A DNA stretch of 64,000 nucleotides from Liopterus haemorrhoidalis (GCA_963971575.1 OZ020624.1:16027249-16091248); one strand, 5' to 3'. Counted from the stretch's first letter, positions 39,090 through 53,409 are shown. Notes: generated by a model from the sequence alone, not told the origin. Translations and numbers: made by a program.

Positions 39090-40895
39090 AACCAAAATTA
39101 GTGTTATGTACTTCTTAAACATGTTGCGCTTAGCCAGTTTTCAAGTAAAACTTGAATTTTGAAAATTCAACTATTTCGTTGCTATTTTCTGTCAATAATA
39201 TCATAATTCTTGGTCAGAAACCAAAATTAGTGTTATGTACTTCTTAAACATGTTGCGCTTAACCAGTTTTCATGTAAAACATGAATTTTGAAAATTCAAC
39301 TATTTCGTTGCTATTTTGTGTCATAAACATCATTATTCTTGGTCAGAAACCAAAATAAGTGTTATGTACTTCTTAAACATGTTGCGCTTAACCAGTTTTC
39401 AAGTAAAACTTGAATTTTGAAAATTCAACTATTTCGTTGCTATTTTCTGTCAATAATATCATAAATCTTGGTCAGAAACCAAAATTAGTGTTATGTACTT
39501 CTAAAACATGTTGCGCTTAGCCAGTTTTCAAGTAAAACATGAATTTTGAAAATTCAACTATTTCGTTGCTATTTTGTGTCATAAACATCATAATTCTTGG
39601 TCAGAAACCAAAATTAGTGTTATGTACTTCTAAAACATGTTGCGCTTAGCCAGTTTTCAAGTAAAACATGAATTTTGAAAATTCAACTATTTCGTTGCTA
39701 TTTTGTGTCATAAACATCATTATTCTTGGTCAGAAACCAAAATAAGTGTTATGTACTTCTTAAACATGTTGCGCTTAATCAGTTTTCAAGTAAAACTTGA
39801 ATTTTGAAAATTCAACTATTTCGTTGCTTTTTTCTGTCAATAATATCATAATTCTTGGTCAGAAACCAAAATTAGTGTTATGTACTTCTTAAACATGTTG
39901 CGCTTAACCAGTTTTCATGTAAAACATGAATTTTGAAAATTCAACTATTTCGTTGCTATTTTGTGTCATAAACATCATTATTCTTGGTCAGAAACCAAAA
40001 TTAGTGTTATGTACTTCTTAAACATGTTGCGCTTAACCAGTTTTCATGTAAAACATGAATTTTGAAAATTCAACTATTTCGTTGCTATTTTGTGTCACTA
40101 ACATCATAATTCTTGGTCAGAAACCAAAATTAGTGTTATGTACTTCTTAAACATGTTGCGCTTAGCCAGTTTTCAAGTAAAACTTGAATTTTGAAAATTC
40201 AACTATTTCGTTGCTATTTTCTGTCAATAATATCATAATTCTTGGTCAGAAACCAAAATTAGTGTTATGTACTTCTTAAACATGTTGCGCTTAACCAGTT
40301 TTCATGTAAAACATGAATTTTGAAAATTCAACTATTTCGTTGCTATTTTGTGTCATAAACATCATTATTCTTGGTCAGAAACCAAAATAAGTGTTATGTA
40401 CTTCTTAAACATGTTGCGCTTAACCAGTTTTCAAGTAAAACTTGAATTTTGAAAATTCAACTATTTCGTTGCTATTTTCTGTCAATAATATCATAAATCT
40501 TGGTCAGAAACCAAAATTAGTGTTATGTACTTCTAAAACATGTTGCGCTTAGCCAGTTTTCAAGTAAAACATGAATTTTGAAAATTCAACTATTTCGTTG
40601 CTATTTTGTGTCATAAACATCATAATTCTTGGTCAGAAACCAAAATTAGTGTTATGTACTTCTAAAACATGTTGCGCTTAGCCAGTTTTCAAGTAAAACA
40701 TGAATTTTGAAAATTCAACTATTTCGTTGCTATTTTGTGTCATAAACATCATTATTCTTGGTCAGAAACCAAAATAAGTGTTATGTACTTCTTAAACATG
40801 TTGCGCTTAATCAGTTTTCAAGTAAAACTTGAATTTTGAAAATTCAACTATTTCGTTGCTTTTTTCTGTCAATAATATCATAATTCTTGGTCAGA
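39090..40895 (+). repeat. Short internal duplication with p monomers (m304-317)
   Basis: Q J N P p D / J C / Q J N P p D. The p type (P front with beta tail) occurs only at m308 and m316. It probably arose once, as a P/B hybrid (P is normally followed by B), and was then duplicated with its neighbours. The J at m310 has a beta tail but is followed by T10, marking a further break at about 39970-40003. Confidence 0.7.
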
Positions 40896-41024
40896 AACCA
40901 AAATTAGTGTTATGTACTTCTTAAACATGTTGCGCTTAACCAGTTTTCATGTAAAACATGAATTTTGAAAATTCAACTATTTCGTTGCTATTTTGTGTCA
41001 CTAACATCATAATTCTTGGTCAGA

Positions 41025-43604
41025 AACCAAAATTAGTGTTATGTACTTCTTAAACATGTTGCGCTTAACCAGTTTTCAAGTAAAACTTGAATTTTGAAAA
41101 TTCAACTATTTCGTTGCTATTTTCTGTCAATAATATCATAATACTTGGTCAGAAACCAAAATTAGTGTTATGTACTTCTTAAACATGTTGCGCTTAACCA
41201 GTTTTCATATAAAACATGAAATTTGAAAATTCAACTATTTCGTTGCTATTTTGTGTCATAAACATCATTATTCTTGGTCAGAAACCAAAATAAGTGTTAT
41301 GTACTTCTGAAACATGTTGCGCTTAATCAGTTTTCATGTAAAACATGAATTTTGAAAATTCAACTATTTCGTTGCTATTTTGTGTCACTAACATCATAAT
41401 TCTTGATCAGAAACCAAAATAAGTGTTATGTACTTCTTAAACATGTTGCGCTTAACCAGTTTTCAAGTAAAACTTGAATTTTGAAAATTCAACTATTTCG
41501 TTGCTATTTTGTGTCACTAACATCATAATTCTTGATCAGAAACCAAAATAAGTGTTATGTACTTCTTAAACATGTTGCGCTTAACCAGTTTTCATATAAA
41601 ACATGAAATTTGAAAATTCAACTATTTCGTTGCTATTTTCTGTCAATAATATCATAATTCTTGGTCAGAAACCAAAATTAGTGTTATGTACTTCTTAAAC
41701 ATGTTGCGCTTAACCAGTTTTCATGTAAAACATGAATTTTGAAAATTCAACTATTTCGTTGCTATTTTGTGTCATAAACATCATTATTCTTGGTCAGAAA
41801 CCAAAATAAGTGTTATGTACTTCTTAAACATGTTGCGCTTAACCAGTTTTCAAGTAAAACTTGAATTTTGAAAATTCAACTATTTCGTTGCTATTTTCTG
41901 TCAATAATATCATAATTCTTGGTCAGAAACCAAAATTAGTGTTATGTACTTCTTAAACATGTTGCGCTTAACCAGTTTTCATGTAAAACATGAATTTTGA
42001 AAATTCAACTATTTCGTTGCTATTTTGTGTCATAAACATCATTATTCTTGGTCAGAAACCAAAATAAGTGTTATGTACTTCTTAAACATGTTGCGCTTAA
42101 CCAGTTTTCAAGTAAAACTTGAATTTTGAAAATTCAACTATTTCGTTGCTATTTTCTGTCAATAATATCATAAATCTTGGTCAGAAACCAAAATTAGTGT
42201 TATGTACTTCTAAAACATGTTGCGCTTAGCCAGTTTTCAAGTAAAACATGAATTTTGAAAATTCAACTATTTCGTTGCTATTTTGTGTCATAAACATCAT
42301 AATTCTTGGTCAGAAACCAAAATAAGTGTTATGTACTTCTTAAACATGTTGCGCTTAACCAGTTTTCATATAAAACATGAAATTTGAAAATTCAACTATT
42401 TCGTTGCTATTTTGTGTCATAAACATCATTATTCTTGGTCAGAAACCAAAATAAGTGTTATGTACTTCTTAAACATGTTGCGCTTAATCAATTTTCAAGT
42501 AAAACTTGAATTTTGAAAATTCAACTATTTCGTTGCTTTTTTCTGTCAATAATATCATAATTCTTGGTCAGAAACCAAAATTAGTGTTATGTACTTCTTA
42601 AACATGTTGCGCTTAACCAGTTTTCATGTAAAACATGAATTTTGAAAATTCAACTATTTCGTTGCTATTTTCTCTCAATAATATCATAATTCTTGGTCAG
42701 AAACCAAAATTAGTGTTATGTACTTCTTAAACATGTTGCGCTTAACCAGTTTTCATGTAAAACATGAATTTTGAAAATTCAACTATTTCGTTGCTATTTT
42801 GTGTCATTAACATCATAATTCTTGGTCAGAAACCAAAATAAGTGTTATGTACTTCTTAAACATGTTGCGCTTAACCAGTTTTCAAGTAAAACTTGAATTT
42901 TGAAAATTCAACTATTTCGTTGCTATTTTCTGTCAATAATATCATAATTCTTGGTCAGAAACCAAAATTAGTGTTATGTACTTCTTAAACATGTTGCGCT
43001 TAACCAGTTTTCATGTAAAACATGAATTTTGAAAATTCAACTATTTCGTTGCTATTTTGTGTCATAAACATCATTATTCTTGGTCAGAAACCAAAATAAG
43101 TGTTATGTACTTCTTAAACATGTTGCGCTTAACCAGTTTTCAAGTAAAACTTGAATTTTGAAAATTCAACTATTTCGTTGCTATTTTCTGTCAATAATAT
43201 CATAATTCTTGGTCAGAAACCAAAATTAGTGTTATGTACTTCTTAAACATGTTGCGCTTAACCAGTTTTCATATAAAACATGAAATTTGAAAATTCAACT
43301 ATTTCGTTGCTATTTTGTGTCATAAACATCATTATTCTTGGTCAGAAACCAAAATAAGTGTTATGTACTTCTTAAACATGTTGCGCTTAATCAGTTTTCA
43401 AGTAAAACTTGAATTTTGAAAATTCAACTATTTCGTTGCTTTTTTCTGTCAATAATATCATAATTCTTGGTCAGAAACCAAAATTAGTGTTATGTACTTC
43501 TTAAACATGTTGCGCTTAACCAGTTTTCATGTAAAACATGAATTTTGAAAATTCAACTATTTCGTTGCTATTTTGTGTCACTAACATCATAATTCTTGGT
43601 CAGA
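41025..43604 (+). repeat. 20-monomer unit, copy 3 (m319-338)
   Basis: Same type order as m21-40, of which it is the equivalent inside the 12.1-kb duplication, and as m276-295 immediately upstream. A48 is present in the D monomer at m330. Confidence 0.8.
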
Positions 43605-45539
43605 AACCAAAATTAGTGTTATGTACTTCTTAAACATGTTGCGCTTAACCAGTTTTCAAGTAAAACTTGAATTTTGAAAATTCAACTATTTCGTTGCTAT
43701 TTTCTGTCAATAATATCATAATACTTGGTCAGAAACCAAAATTAGTGTTATGTACTTCTTAAACATGTTGCGCTTAACCAGTTTTCATATAAAACATGAA
43801 ATTTGAAAATTCAACTATTTCGTTGCTATTTTGTGTCATAAACATCATTATTCTTGGTCAGAAACCAAAATAAGTGTTATGTACTTCTGAAACATGTTGC
43901 GCTTAATCAGTTTTCATGTAAAACATGAATTTTGAAAATTCAACTATTTCGTTGCTATTTTGTGTCACTAACATCATAATTCTTGATCAGAAACCAAAAT
44001 AAGTGTTATGTACTTCTTAAACATGTTGCGCTTAACCAGTTTTCAAGTAAAACTTGAATTTTGAAAATTCAACTATTTCGTTGCTATTTTGTGTCACTAA
44101 CATCATAATTCTTGATCAGAAACCAAAATAAGTGTTATGTACTTCTTAAACATGTTGCGCTTAACCAGTTTTCATATAAAACATGAAATTTGAAAATTCA
44201 ACTATTTCGTTGCTATTTTGTGTCATAAACATCATTATTCTTGGTCAGAAACCAAAATAAGTGTTATGTACTTCTTAAACATGTTGCGCTTAATCAGTTT
44301 TCAAGTAAAACTTGAATTTTGAAAATTCAACTATTTCGTTGCTTTTTTCTGTCAATAATATCATAATTCTTGGTCAGAAACCAAAATTAGTGTTATGTAC
44401 TTCTTAAACATGTTGCGCTTAACCAGTTTTCATGTAAAACATGAATTTTGAAAATTCAACTATTTCGTTGCTATTTTCTCTCAATAATATCATAATTCTT
44501 GGTCAGAAACCAAAATTAGTGTTATGTACTTCTTAAACATGTTGCGCTTAGCCAGTTTTCAAGTAAAACTTGAATTTTGAAAATTCAACTATTTCGTTGC
44601 TATTTTCTGTCAATAATATCATAATTCTTGGTCAGAAACCAAAATTAGTGTTATGTACTTCTTAAACATGTTGCGCTTAGCCAGTTTTCAAGTAAAACTT
44701 GAATTTTGAAAATTCAACTATTTCGTTGCTATTTTCTGTCAATAATATCATAATTCTTGGTCAGAAACCAAAATTAGTGTTATGTACTTCTTAAACATGT
44801 TGCGCTTAACCAGTTTTCATGTAAAACATGAATTTTGAAAATTCAACTATTTCGTTGCTATTTTGTGTCATAAACATCATTATTCTTGGTCAGAAACCAA
44901 AATAAGTGTTATGTACTTCTTAAACATGTTGCGCTTAACCAGTTTTCAAGTAAAACTTGAATTTTGAAAATTCAACTATTTCGTTGCTATTTTCTGTCAA
45001 TAATATCATAAATCTTGGTCAGAAACCAAAATTAGTGTTATGTACTTCTAAAACATGTTGCGCTTAGCCAGTTTTCAAGTAAAACATGAATTTTGAAAAT
45101 TCAACTATTTCGTTGCTATTTTGTGTCATAAACATCATAATTCTTGGTCAGAAACCAAAATAAGTGTTATGTACTTCTTAAACATGTTGTGCTTAACCAG
45201 TTTTCATATAAAACATGAAATTTGAAAATTCAACTATTTCGTTGCTATTTTGTGTCATAAACATCATTATTCTTGGTCAGAAACCAAAATAAGTGTTATG
45301 TACTTCTTAAACATGTTGCGCTTAATCAGTTTTCAAGTAAAACTTGAATTTTGAAAATTCAACTATTTCGTTGCTTTTTTCTGTCAATAATATCATAATT
45401 CTTGGTCAGAAACCAAAATTAGTGTTATGTACTTCTTAAACATGTTGCGCTTAACCAGTTTTCATGTAAAACATGAATTTTGAAAATTCAACTATTTCGT
45501 TGCTATTTTCTCTCAATAATATCATAATTCTTGGTCAGA

Positions 45540-45669
45540 AACCAAAATTAGTGTTATGTACTTCTTAAACATGTTGCGCTTAACCAGTTTTCATGTAAAA
45601 CATGAATTTTGTAAAATTCAACTATTTCGTTGCTATTTTGTGTCATTAACATCATAATTCTTGGTCAGA
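45540..45669 (+). repeat. 130-bp monomer m354 (type I, one extra base)
   Basis: An extra T at 45612, identical in position to the one in m56. Confirms that copy 2 of the 12.1-kb segment derives from the same ancestor. Confidence 0.9.
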
Positions 45670-47475
45670 AACCAAAATAAGTGTTATGTACTTCTTAAAC
45701 ATGTTGCGCTTAACCAGTTTTCAAGTAAAACTTGAATTTTGAAAATTCAACTATTTCGTTGCTATTTTCTGTCAATAATATCATAATTCTTGGTCAGAAA
45801 CCAAAATTAGTGTTATGTACTTCTTAAACATGTTGCGCTTAACCAGTTTTCATGTAAAACATGAATTTTGAAAATTCAACTATTTCGTTGCTATTTTGTG
45901 TCATAAACATCATTATTCTTGGTCAGAAACCAAAATAAGTGTTATGTACTTCTTAAACATGTTGCGCTTAACCAGTTTTCAAGTAAAACTTGAATTTTGA
46001 AAATTCAACTATTTCGTTGCTATTTTCTGTCAATAATATCATAATTCTTGGTCAGAAACCAAAATTAGTGTTATGTACTTCTTAAACATGTTGCGCTTAA
46101 CCAGTTTTCATATAAAACATGAAATTTGAAAATTCAACTATTTCGTTGCTATTTTGTGTCATAAACATCATTATTCTTGGTCAGAAACCAAAATAAGTGT
46201 TATGTACTTCTTAAACATGTTGCGCTTAATCAGTTTTCAAGTAAAACTTGAATTTTGAAAATTCAACTATTTCGTTGCTTTTTTCTGTCAATTATATCAT
46301 AATTCTTGGTCAGAAACCAAAATTAGTGTTATGTACTTCTTAAACATGTTGCGCTTAACCAGTTTTCATGTAAAACATGAATTTTGAAAATTCAACTATT
46401 TCGTTGCTATTTTGTGTCACTAACATCATAATTCTTGGTCAGAAACCAAAATTAGTGTTATGTACTTCTTAAACATGTTGCGCTTAACCAGTTTTCATAT
46501 AAAACATGAAATTTGAAAATTCAACTATTTCGTTGCTATTTTGTGTCATAAACATCATTATTCTTGGTCAGAAACCAAAATAAGTGTTATGTACTTCTTA
46601 AACATGTTGCGCTTAACCAGTTTTCAAGTAAAACTTGAATTTTGAAAATTCAACTATTTCGTTGCTTTTTTCTGTCAATAATATCATAATTCTTGGTCAG
46701 AAACCAAAATTAGTGTTATGTACTTCTTAAACATGTTGCGCTTAACCAGTTTTCAAGTAAAACTTGAATTTTGAAAATTCAACTATTTCGTTGCTATTTT
46801 CTGTCAATAATATCATAATTCTTGGTCAGAAACCAAAATTAGTGTTATGTACTTCTTAAACATGTTGCGCTTAACCAGTTTTCATATAAAACATGAAATT
46901 TGAAAATTCAACTATTTCGTTGCTATTTTGTGTCATAAACATCATTATTCTTGGTCAGAAACCAAAATAAGTGTTATGTACTTCTGAAACATGTTGCGCT
47001 TAATCAGTTTTCATGTAAAACATGAATTTTGAAAATTCAACTATTTCGTTGCTATTTTGTGTCACTAACATCATAATTCTTGATCAGAAACCAAAATAAG
47101 TGTTATGTACTTCTTAAACATGTTGCGCTTAACCAGTTTTCAAGTAAAACTTGAATTTTGAAAATTCAACTATTTCGTTGCTATTTTCTGTCAATAATAT
47201 CATAATTCTTGGTCAGAAACCAAAATAAGTGTTATGTACTTCTTAAACATGTTGCGCTTAACCAGTTTTCAAGTAAAACTTGAATTTTGAAAATTCAACT
47301 ATTGCGTTGCTATTTTCTGTCAATAATATCATAATTCTTGGTCAGAAACCAAAATTAGTGTTATGTACTTCTTAAACATGTTGCGCTTAACCAGTTTTCA
47401 AGTAAAACTTGAATTTTGAAAATTCAACTATTTCGTTGCTATTTTCTGTCAATAATATCATAATTCTTGGTCAGA

Positions 47476-50400
47476 AACCAAAATTAGTGTTATGTACTTC
47501 TTAAACATGTTGCGCTTAACCAGTTTTCATGTAAAACATGAATTTTGAAAATTCAACTATTTCGTTGCTATTTTCTCTCAATAATATCATAATTCTTGGT
47601 CAGAAACCAAAATTAGTGTTATGTACTTCTTAAACATGTTGCGCTTAGCCAGTTTTCAAGTAAAACTTGAATTTTGAAAATTCAACTATTTCGTTGCTAT
47701 TTTCTGTGAATAATATCATAATTCTTGGTCAGAAACCAAAATTAGTGTTATGTACTTCTAAAACATGTTGCGCTTATTCAGTTTTCAAGTAAAACTTGAA
47801 TTTTGAAAATTCAACTATTTCGTTGCTTTTTTCTGTCAATAATATCATAATTCTTGGTCAGAAACCAAAATTAGTGTTATGTACTTCTTAAACATGTTGC
47901 GCTTAATCAGTTTTCAAGTAAAACTTGAATTTTGAAAATTCAACTATTTCGTTGCTTTTTTCTGTCAATAATATCATAATTCTTGGTCAGAAACCAAAAT
48001 TAGTGTTATGTACTTCTTAAACATGTTGCGCTTAACCAGTTTTCATGTAAAACATGAATTTTGAAAATTCAACTATTTCGTTGCTATTTTGTGTCACTAA
48101 CATCATAATTCTTGGTCAGAAACCAAAATTAGTGTTATGTACTTCTTAAACATGTTGCGCTTAACCAGTTTTCATATAAAACATGAAATTTGAAAATTCA
48201 ACTATTTCGTTGCTATTTTGTGTCATAAACATCATTATTCTTGGTCAGAAACCAAAATAAGTGTTATGTACTTCTTAAACATGTTGCGCTTAACCAGTTT
48301 TCAAGTAAAACTTGAATTTTGAAAATTCAACTATTTCGTTGCTTTTTTCTGTCAATAATATCATAATTCTTGGTCAGAAACCAAAATTAGTGTTATGTAC
48401 TTCTTAAACATGTTGCGCTTAACCAGTTTTCAAGTAAAACTTGAATTTTGAAAATTCAACTATTTCGTTGCTATTTTCTGTCAATAATATCATAATACTT
48501 GGTCAGAAACCAAAATTAGTGTTATGTACTTCTTAAACATGTTGCGCTTAACCAGTTTTCATATAAAACATGAAATTTGAAAATTCAACTATTTCGTTGC
48601 TATTTTGTGTCATAAACATCATTATTCTTGGTCAGAAACCAAAATAAGTGTTATGTACTTCTGAAACATGTTGCGCTTAATCAGTTTTCATGTAAAACAT
48701 GAATTTTGAAAATTCAACTATTTCGTTGCTATTTTGTGTCACTAACATCATAATTCTTGATCAGAAACCAAAATAAGTGTTATGTACTTCTTAAACATGT
48801 TGCGCTTAACCAGTTTTCAAGTAAAACTTGAATTTTGAAAATTCAACTATTTCGTTGCTATTTTCTGTCAATAATATCATAATTCTTGGTCAGAAACCAA
48901 AATAAGTGTTATGTACTTCTTAAACATGTTGCGCTTAACCAGTTTTCAAGTAAAACTTGAATTTTGAAAATTCAACTATTTCGTTGCTATTTTCTCTCAA
49001 TAATATCATAATTCTTGGTCAGAAACCAAAATTAGTGTTATGTACTTCTTAAACATGTTGCGCTTAGCCAGTTTTCAAGTAAAACTTGAATTTTGAAAAT
49101 TCAACTATTTCGTTGCTATTTTCTGTCAATAATATCATAATTCTTGGTCAGAAACCAAAATTAGTGTTATGTACTTCTAAAACATGTTGCGCTTATTCAG
49201 TTTTCAAGTAAAACTTGAATTTTGAAAATTCAACTATTTCGTTGCTATTTTCTGTCAATAATATCATAATTCTTGGTCAGAAACCAAAATTAGTGTTATG
49301 TACTTCTTAAACATGTTGCGCTTAACCAGTTTTCATGTAAAACATGAATTTTGAAAATTCAACTATTTCGTTGCTATTTTGTGTCATAAACATCATTATT
49401 CTTGGTCAGAAACCAAAATAAGTGTTATGTACTTCTTAAACATGTTGCGCTTAACCAGTTTTCAAGTAAAACTTGAATTTTGAAAATTCAACTATTTCGT
49501 TGCTATTTTCTGTCAATAATATCATAATTCTTGGTCAGAAACCAAAATTAGTGTTATGTACTTCTTAAACATGTTGCGCTTAACCAGTTTTCATGTAAAA
49601 CATGAATTTTGAAAATTCAACTATTTCGTTGCTATTTTGTGTCATAAACATCATTATTCTTGGTCAGAAACCAAAATAAGTGTTATGTACTTCTTAAACA
49701 TGTTGCGCTTAACCAGTTTTCAAGTAAAACTTGAATTTTGAAAATTCAACTATTTCGTTGCTATTTTCTGTCAATAATATCATAATTCTTGGTCAGAAAC
49801 CAAAATTAGTGTTATGTACTTCTTAAACATGTTGCGCTTAACCAGTTTTCATATAAAACATGAAATTTGAAAATTCAACTATTTCGTTGTTATTTTGTGT
49901 CATAAACATCATTATTCTTGGTCAGAAACCAAAATAAGTGTTATGTACTTCTTAAACATGTTGCGCTTAATCAGTTTTCAAGTAAAACTTGAATTTTGAA
50001 AATTCAACTATTTCGTTGCTTTTTTCTGTCAATAATATCATAATTCTTGGTCAGAAACCAAAATTAGTGTTATGTACTTCTTAAACATGTTGCGCTTAAC
50101 CAGTTTTCATGTAAAACATGAATTTTGAAAATTCAACTATTTCGTTGCTATTTTGTGTCACTAACATCATAATTCTTGGTCAGAAACCAAAATAAGTGTT
50201 ATGTACTTCTTAAACATGTTGCGCTTAACCAGTTTTCAAGTAAAACTTGAATTTTGAAAATTCAACTATTTCGTTGCTATTTTCTGTCAATAATATCATA
50301 ATTCTTGGTCAGAAACCAAAATAAGTGTTATGTACTTCTTAAACATGTTGCGCTTAACCAGTTTTCAAGTAAAACTTGAATTTTGAAAATTCAACTATTG

Positions 50401-50571
50401 CGTTGCTATTTTCTGTCAATAATATCATAATTCTTGGTCAGAAACCAAAATTAGTGTTATGTACTTCTTAAACATGTTGCGCTTAACCAGTTTTCAAGTA
50501 AAACTTGAATTTTGAAAATTCAACTATTTCGTTGCTATTTTCTGTCAATAATATCATAATTCTTGGTCAGA
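47476..50571 (+). repeat. 24-monomer tandem unit within copy 2 (m369-392)
   Basis: Same order as m71-94. The next copy starts at 50572 and follows for 22 monomers (m393-414), four more than in copy 1 of the 12.1-kb segment. Both copies carry T93 in the B monomer (m387, m411). Confidence 0.8.
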
Positions 50572-53409
50572 AACCAAAATTAGTGTTATGTACTTCTTAA
50601 ACATGTTGCGCTTAACCAGTTTTCATGTAAAACATGAATTTTGAAAATTCAACTATTTCGTTGCTATTTTCTCTCAATAATATCATAATTCTTGGTCAGA
50701 AACCAAAATTAGTGTTATGTACTTCTTAAACATGTTGCGCTTAGCCAGTTTTCAAGTAAAACTTGAATTTTGAAAATTCAACTATTTCGTTGCTATTTTC
50801 TGTGAATAATATCATAATTCTTGGTCAGAAACCAAAATTAGTGTTATGTACTTCTAAAACATGTTGCGCTTATTCAGTTTTCAAGTAAAACTTGAATTTT
50901 GAAAATTCAACTATTTCGTTGCTTTTTTCTGTCAATAATATCATAATTCTTGGTCAGAAACCAAAATTAGTGTTATGTACTTCTTAAACATGTTGCGCTT
51001 AATCAGTTTTCAAGTAAAACTTGAATTTTGAAAATTCAACTATTTCGTTGCTTTTTTCTGTCAATAATATCATAATTCTTGGTCAGAAACCAAAATTAGT
51101 GTTATGTACTTCTTAAACATGTTGCGCTTAACCAGTTTTCATGTAAAACATGAATTTTGAAAATTCAACTATTTCGTTGCTATTTTGTGTCACTAACATC
51201 ATAATTCTTGGTCAGAAACCAAAATTAGTGTTATGTACTTCTTAAACATGTTGCGCTTAACCAGTTTTCATATAAAACATGAAATTTGAAAATTCAACTA
51301 TTTCGTTGCTATTTTGTGTCATAAACATCATTATTCTTGGTCAGAAACCAAAATAAGTGTTATGTACTTCTTAAACATGTTGCGCTTAACCAGTTTTCAA
51401 GTAAAACTTGAATTTTGAAAATTCAACTATTTCGTTGCTTTTTTCTGTCAATAATATCATAATTCTTGGTCAGAAACCAAAATTAGTGTTATGTACTTCT
51501 TAAACATGTTGCGCTTAACCAGTTTTCAAGTAAAACTTGAATTTTGAAAATTCAACTATTTCGTTGCTATTTTCTGTCAATAATATCATAATACTTGGTC
51601 AGAAACCAAAATTAGTGTTATGTACTTCTTAAACATGTTGCGCTTAACCAGTTTTCATATAAAACATGAAATTTGAAAATTCAACTATTTCGTTGCTATT
51701 TTGTGTCATAAACATCATTATTCTTGGTCAGAAACCAAAATAAGTGTTATGTACTTCTGAAACATGTTGCGCTTAATCAGTTTTCATGTAAAACATGAAT
51801 TTTGAAAATTCAACTATTTCGTTGCTATTTTGTGTCACTAACATCATAATTCTTGATCAGAAACCAAAATAAGTGTTATGTACTTCTTAAACATGTTGCG
51901 CTTAACCAGTTTTCAAGTAAAACTTGAATTTTGAAAATTCAACTATTTCGTTGCTATTTTCTGTCAATAATATCATAATTCTTGGTCAGAAACCAAAATA
52001 AGTGTTATGTACTTCTTAAACATGTTGCGCTTAACCAGTTTTCAAGTAAAACTTGAATTTTGAAAATTCAACTATTTCGTTGCTATTTTCTCTCAATAAT
52101 ATCATAATTCTTGGTCAGAAACCAAAATTAGTGTTATGTACTTCTTAAACATGTTGCGCTTAGCCAGTTTTCAAGTAAAACTTGAATTTTGAAAATTCAA
52201 CTATTTCGTTGCTATTTTCTGTCAATAATATCATAATTCTTGGTCAGAAACCAAAATTAGTGTTATGTACTTCTAAAACATGTTGCGCTTATTCAGTTTT
52301 CAAGTAAAACTTGAATTTTGAAAATTCAACTATTTCGTTGCTATTTTCTGTCAATAATATCATAATTCTTGGTCAGAAACCAAAATTAGTGTTATGTACT
52401 TCTTAAACATGTTGCGCTTAACCAGTTTTCATGTAAAACATGAATTTTGAAAATTCAACTATTTCGTTGCTATTTTGTGTCATAAACATCATTATTCTTG
52501 GTCAGAAACCAAAATAAGTGTTATGTACTTCTTAAACATGTTGCGCTTAACCAGTTTTCAAGTAAAACTTGAATTTTGAAAATTCAACTATTTCGTTGCT
52601 ATTTTCTGTCAATAATATCATAATTCTTGGTCAGAAACCAAAATTAGTGTTATGTACTTCTTAAACATGTTGCGCTTAACCAGTTTTCATGTAAAACATG
52701 AATTTTGAAAATTCAACTATTTCGTTGCTATTTTGTGTCATAAACATCATTATTCTTGGTCAGAAACCAAAATAAGTGTTATGTACTTCTTAAACATGTT
52801 GCGCTTAACCAGTTTTCAAGTAAAACTTGAATTTTGAAAATTCAACTATTTCGTTGCTATTTTCTGTCAATAATATCATAATTCTTGGTCAGAAACCAAA
52901 ATTAGTGTTATGTACTTCTTAAACATGTTGCGCTTAACCAGTTTTCATATAAAACATGAAATTTGAAAATTCAACTATTTCGTTGTTATTTTGTGTCATA
53001 AACATCATTATTCTTGGTCAGAAACCAAAATAAGTGTTATGTACTTCTTAAACATGTTGCGCTTAATCAGTTTTCAAGTAAAACTTGAATTTTGAAAATT
53101 CAACTATTTCGTTGCTTTTTTCTGTCAATAATATCATAATTCTTGGTCAGAAACCAAAATTAGTGTTATGTACTTCTTAAACATGTTGCGCTTAACCAGT
53201 TTTCATGTAAAACATGAATTTTGAAAATTCAACTATTTCGTTGCTATTTTGTGTCACTAACATCATAATTCTTGGTCAGAAACCAAAATAAGTGTTATGT
53301 ACTTCTTAAACATGTTGCGCTTAACCAGTTTTCAAGTAAAACTTGAATTTTGAAAATTCAACTATTTCGTTGCTATTTTCTGTCAATAATATCATAATTC
53401 TTGGTCAGA
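50572..53409 (+). repeat. 24-monomer tandem unit, second copy (m393-414)
   Basis: H R S D C B E K B F / A T Q U J A J A B D / C A. It ends where m415 is A with T10 in place of the expected G. It spans the right limit of the 12.1-kb duplication, so the second copy here kept B D C where copy 1 has the hybrid V. Confidence 0.75.

Larger units (their letters stand above)
35478..41024 (+). repeat. 43-monomer unit of different content (m276-318)
   Basis: Types: K B F L M J A J N P / B D H I A J A B D C / K B F L B D H Q Q J / N P p D J C Q J N P / p D C. Restarting at m319 with K B F L M J, it is 43 monomers (5547 bp) long, the same length as the repeat at 14450-25543 but with different order. The first 32 monomers match m319-350; the rest differ. 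Inside, Q J N P p D occurs twice, 8 monomers apart (m304-309 and m312-317). Confidence 0.75.
40767..52893 (+). repeat. 12.1-kb segmental duplication, copy 2 (m317-410)
   Basis: Monomer-for-monomer the same as 2323-14449, shifted by 298 monomers. It extends into m411, which still matches the front of m113. On the right this copy continues B D C A A, where copy 1 has the hybrid V followed by B E A. The near absence of private substitutions over 12 kb says that the duplication is recent relative to the divergence between monomer types, or that the two copies have been converted. An assembly artefact must be considered in such a repeat, but the private base in m78 and the different flanks argue against a simple duplicated contig. 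Confidence 0.85.
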
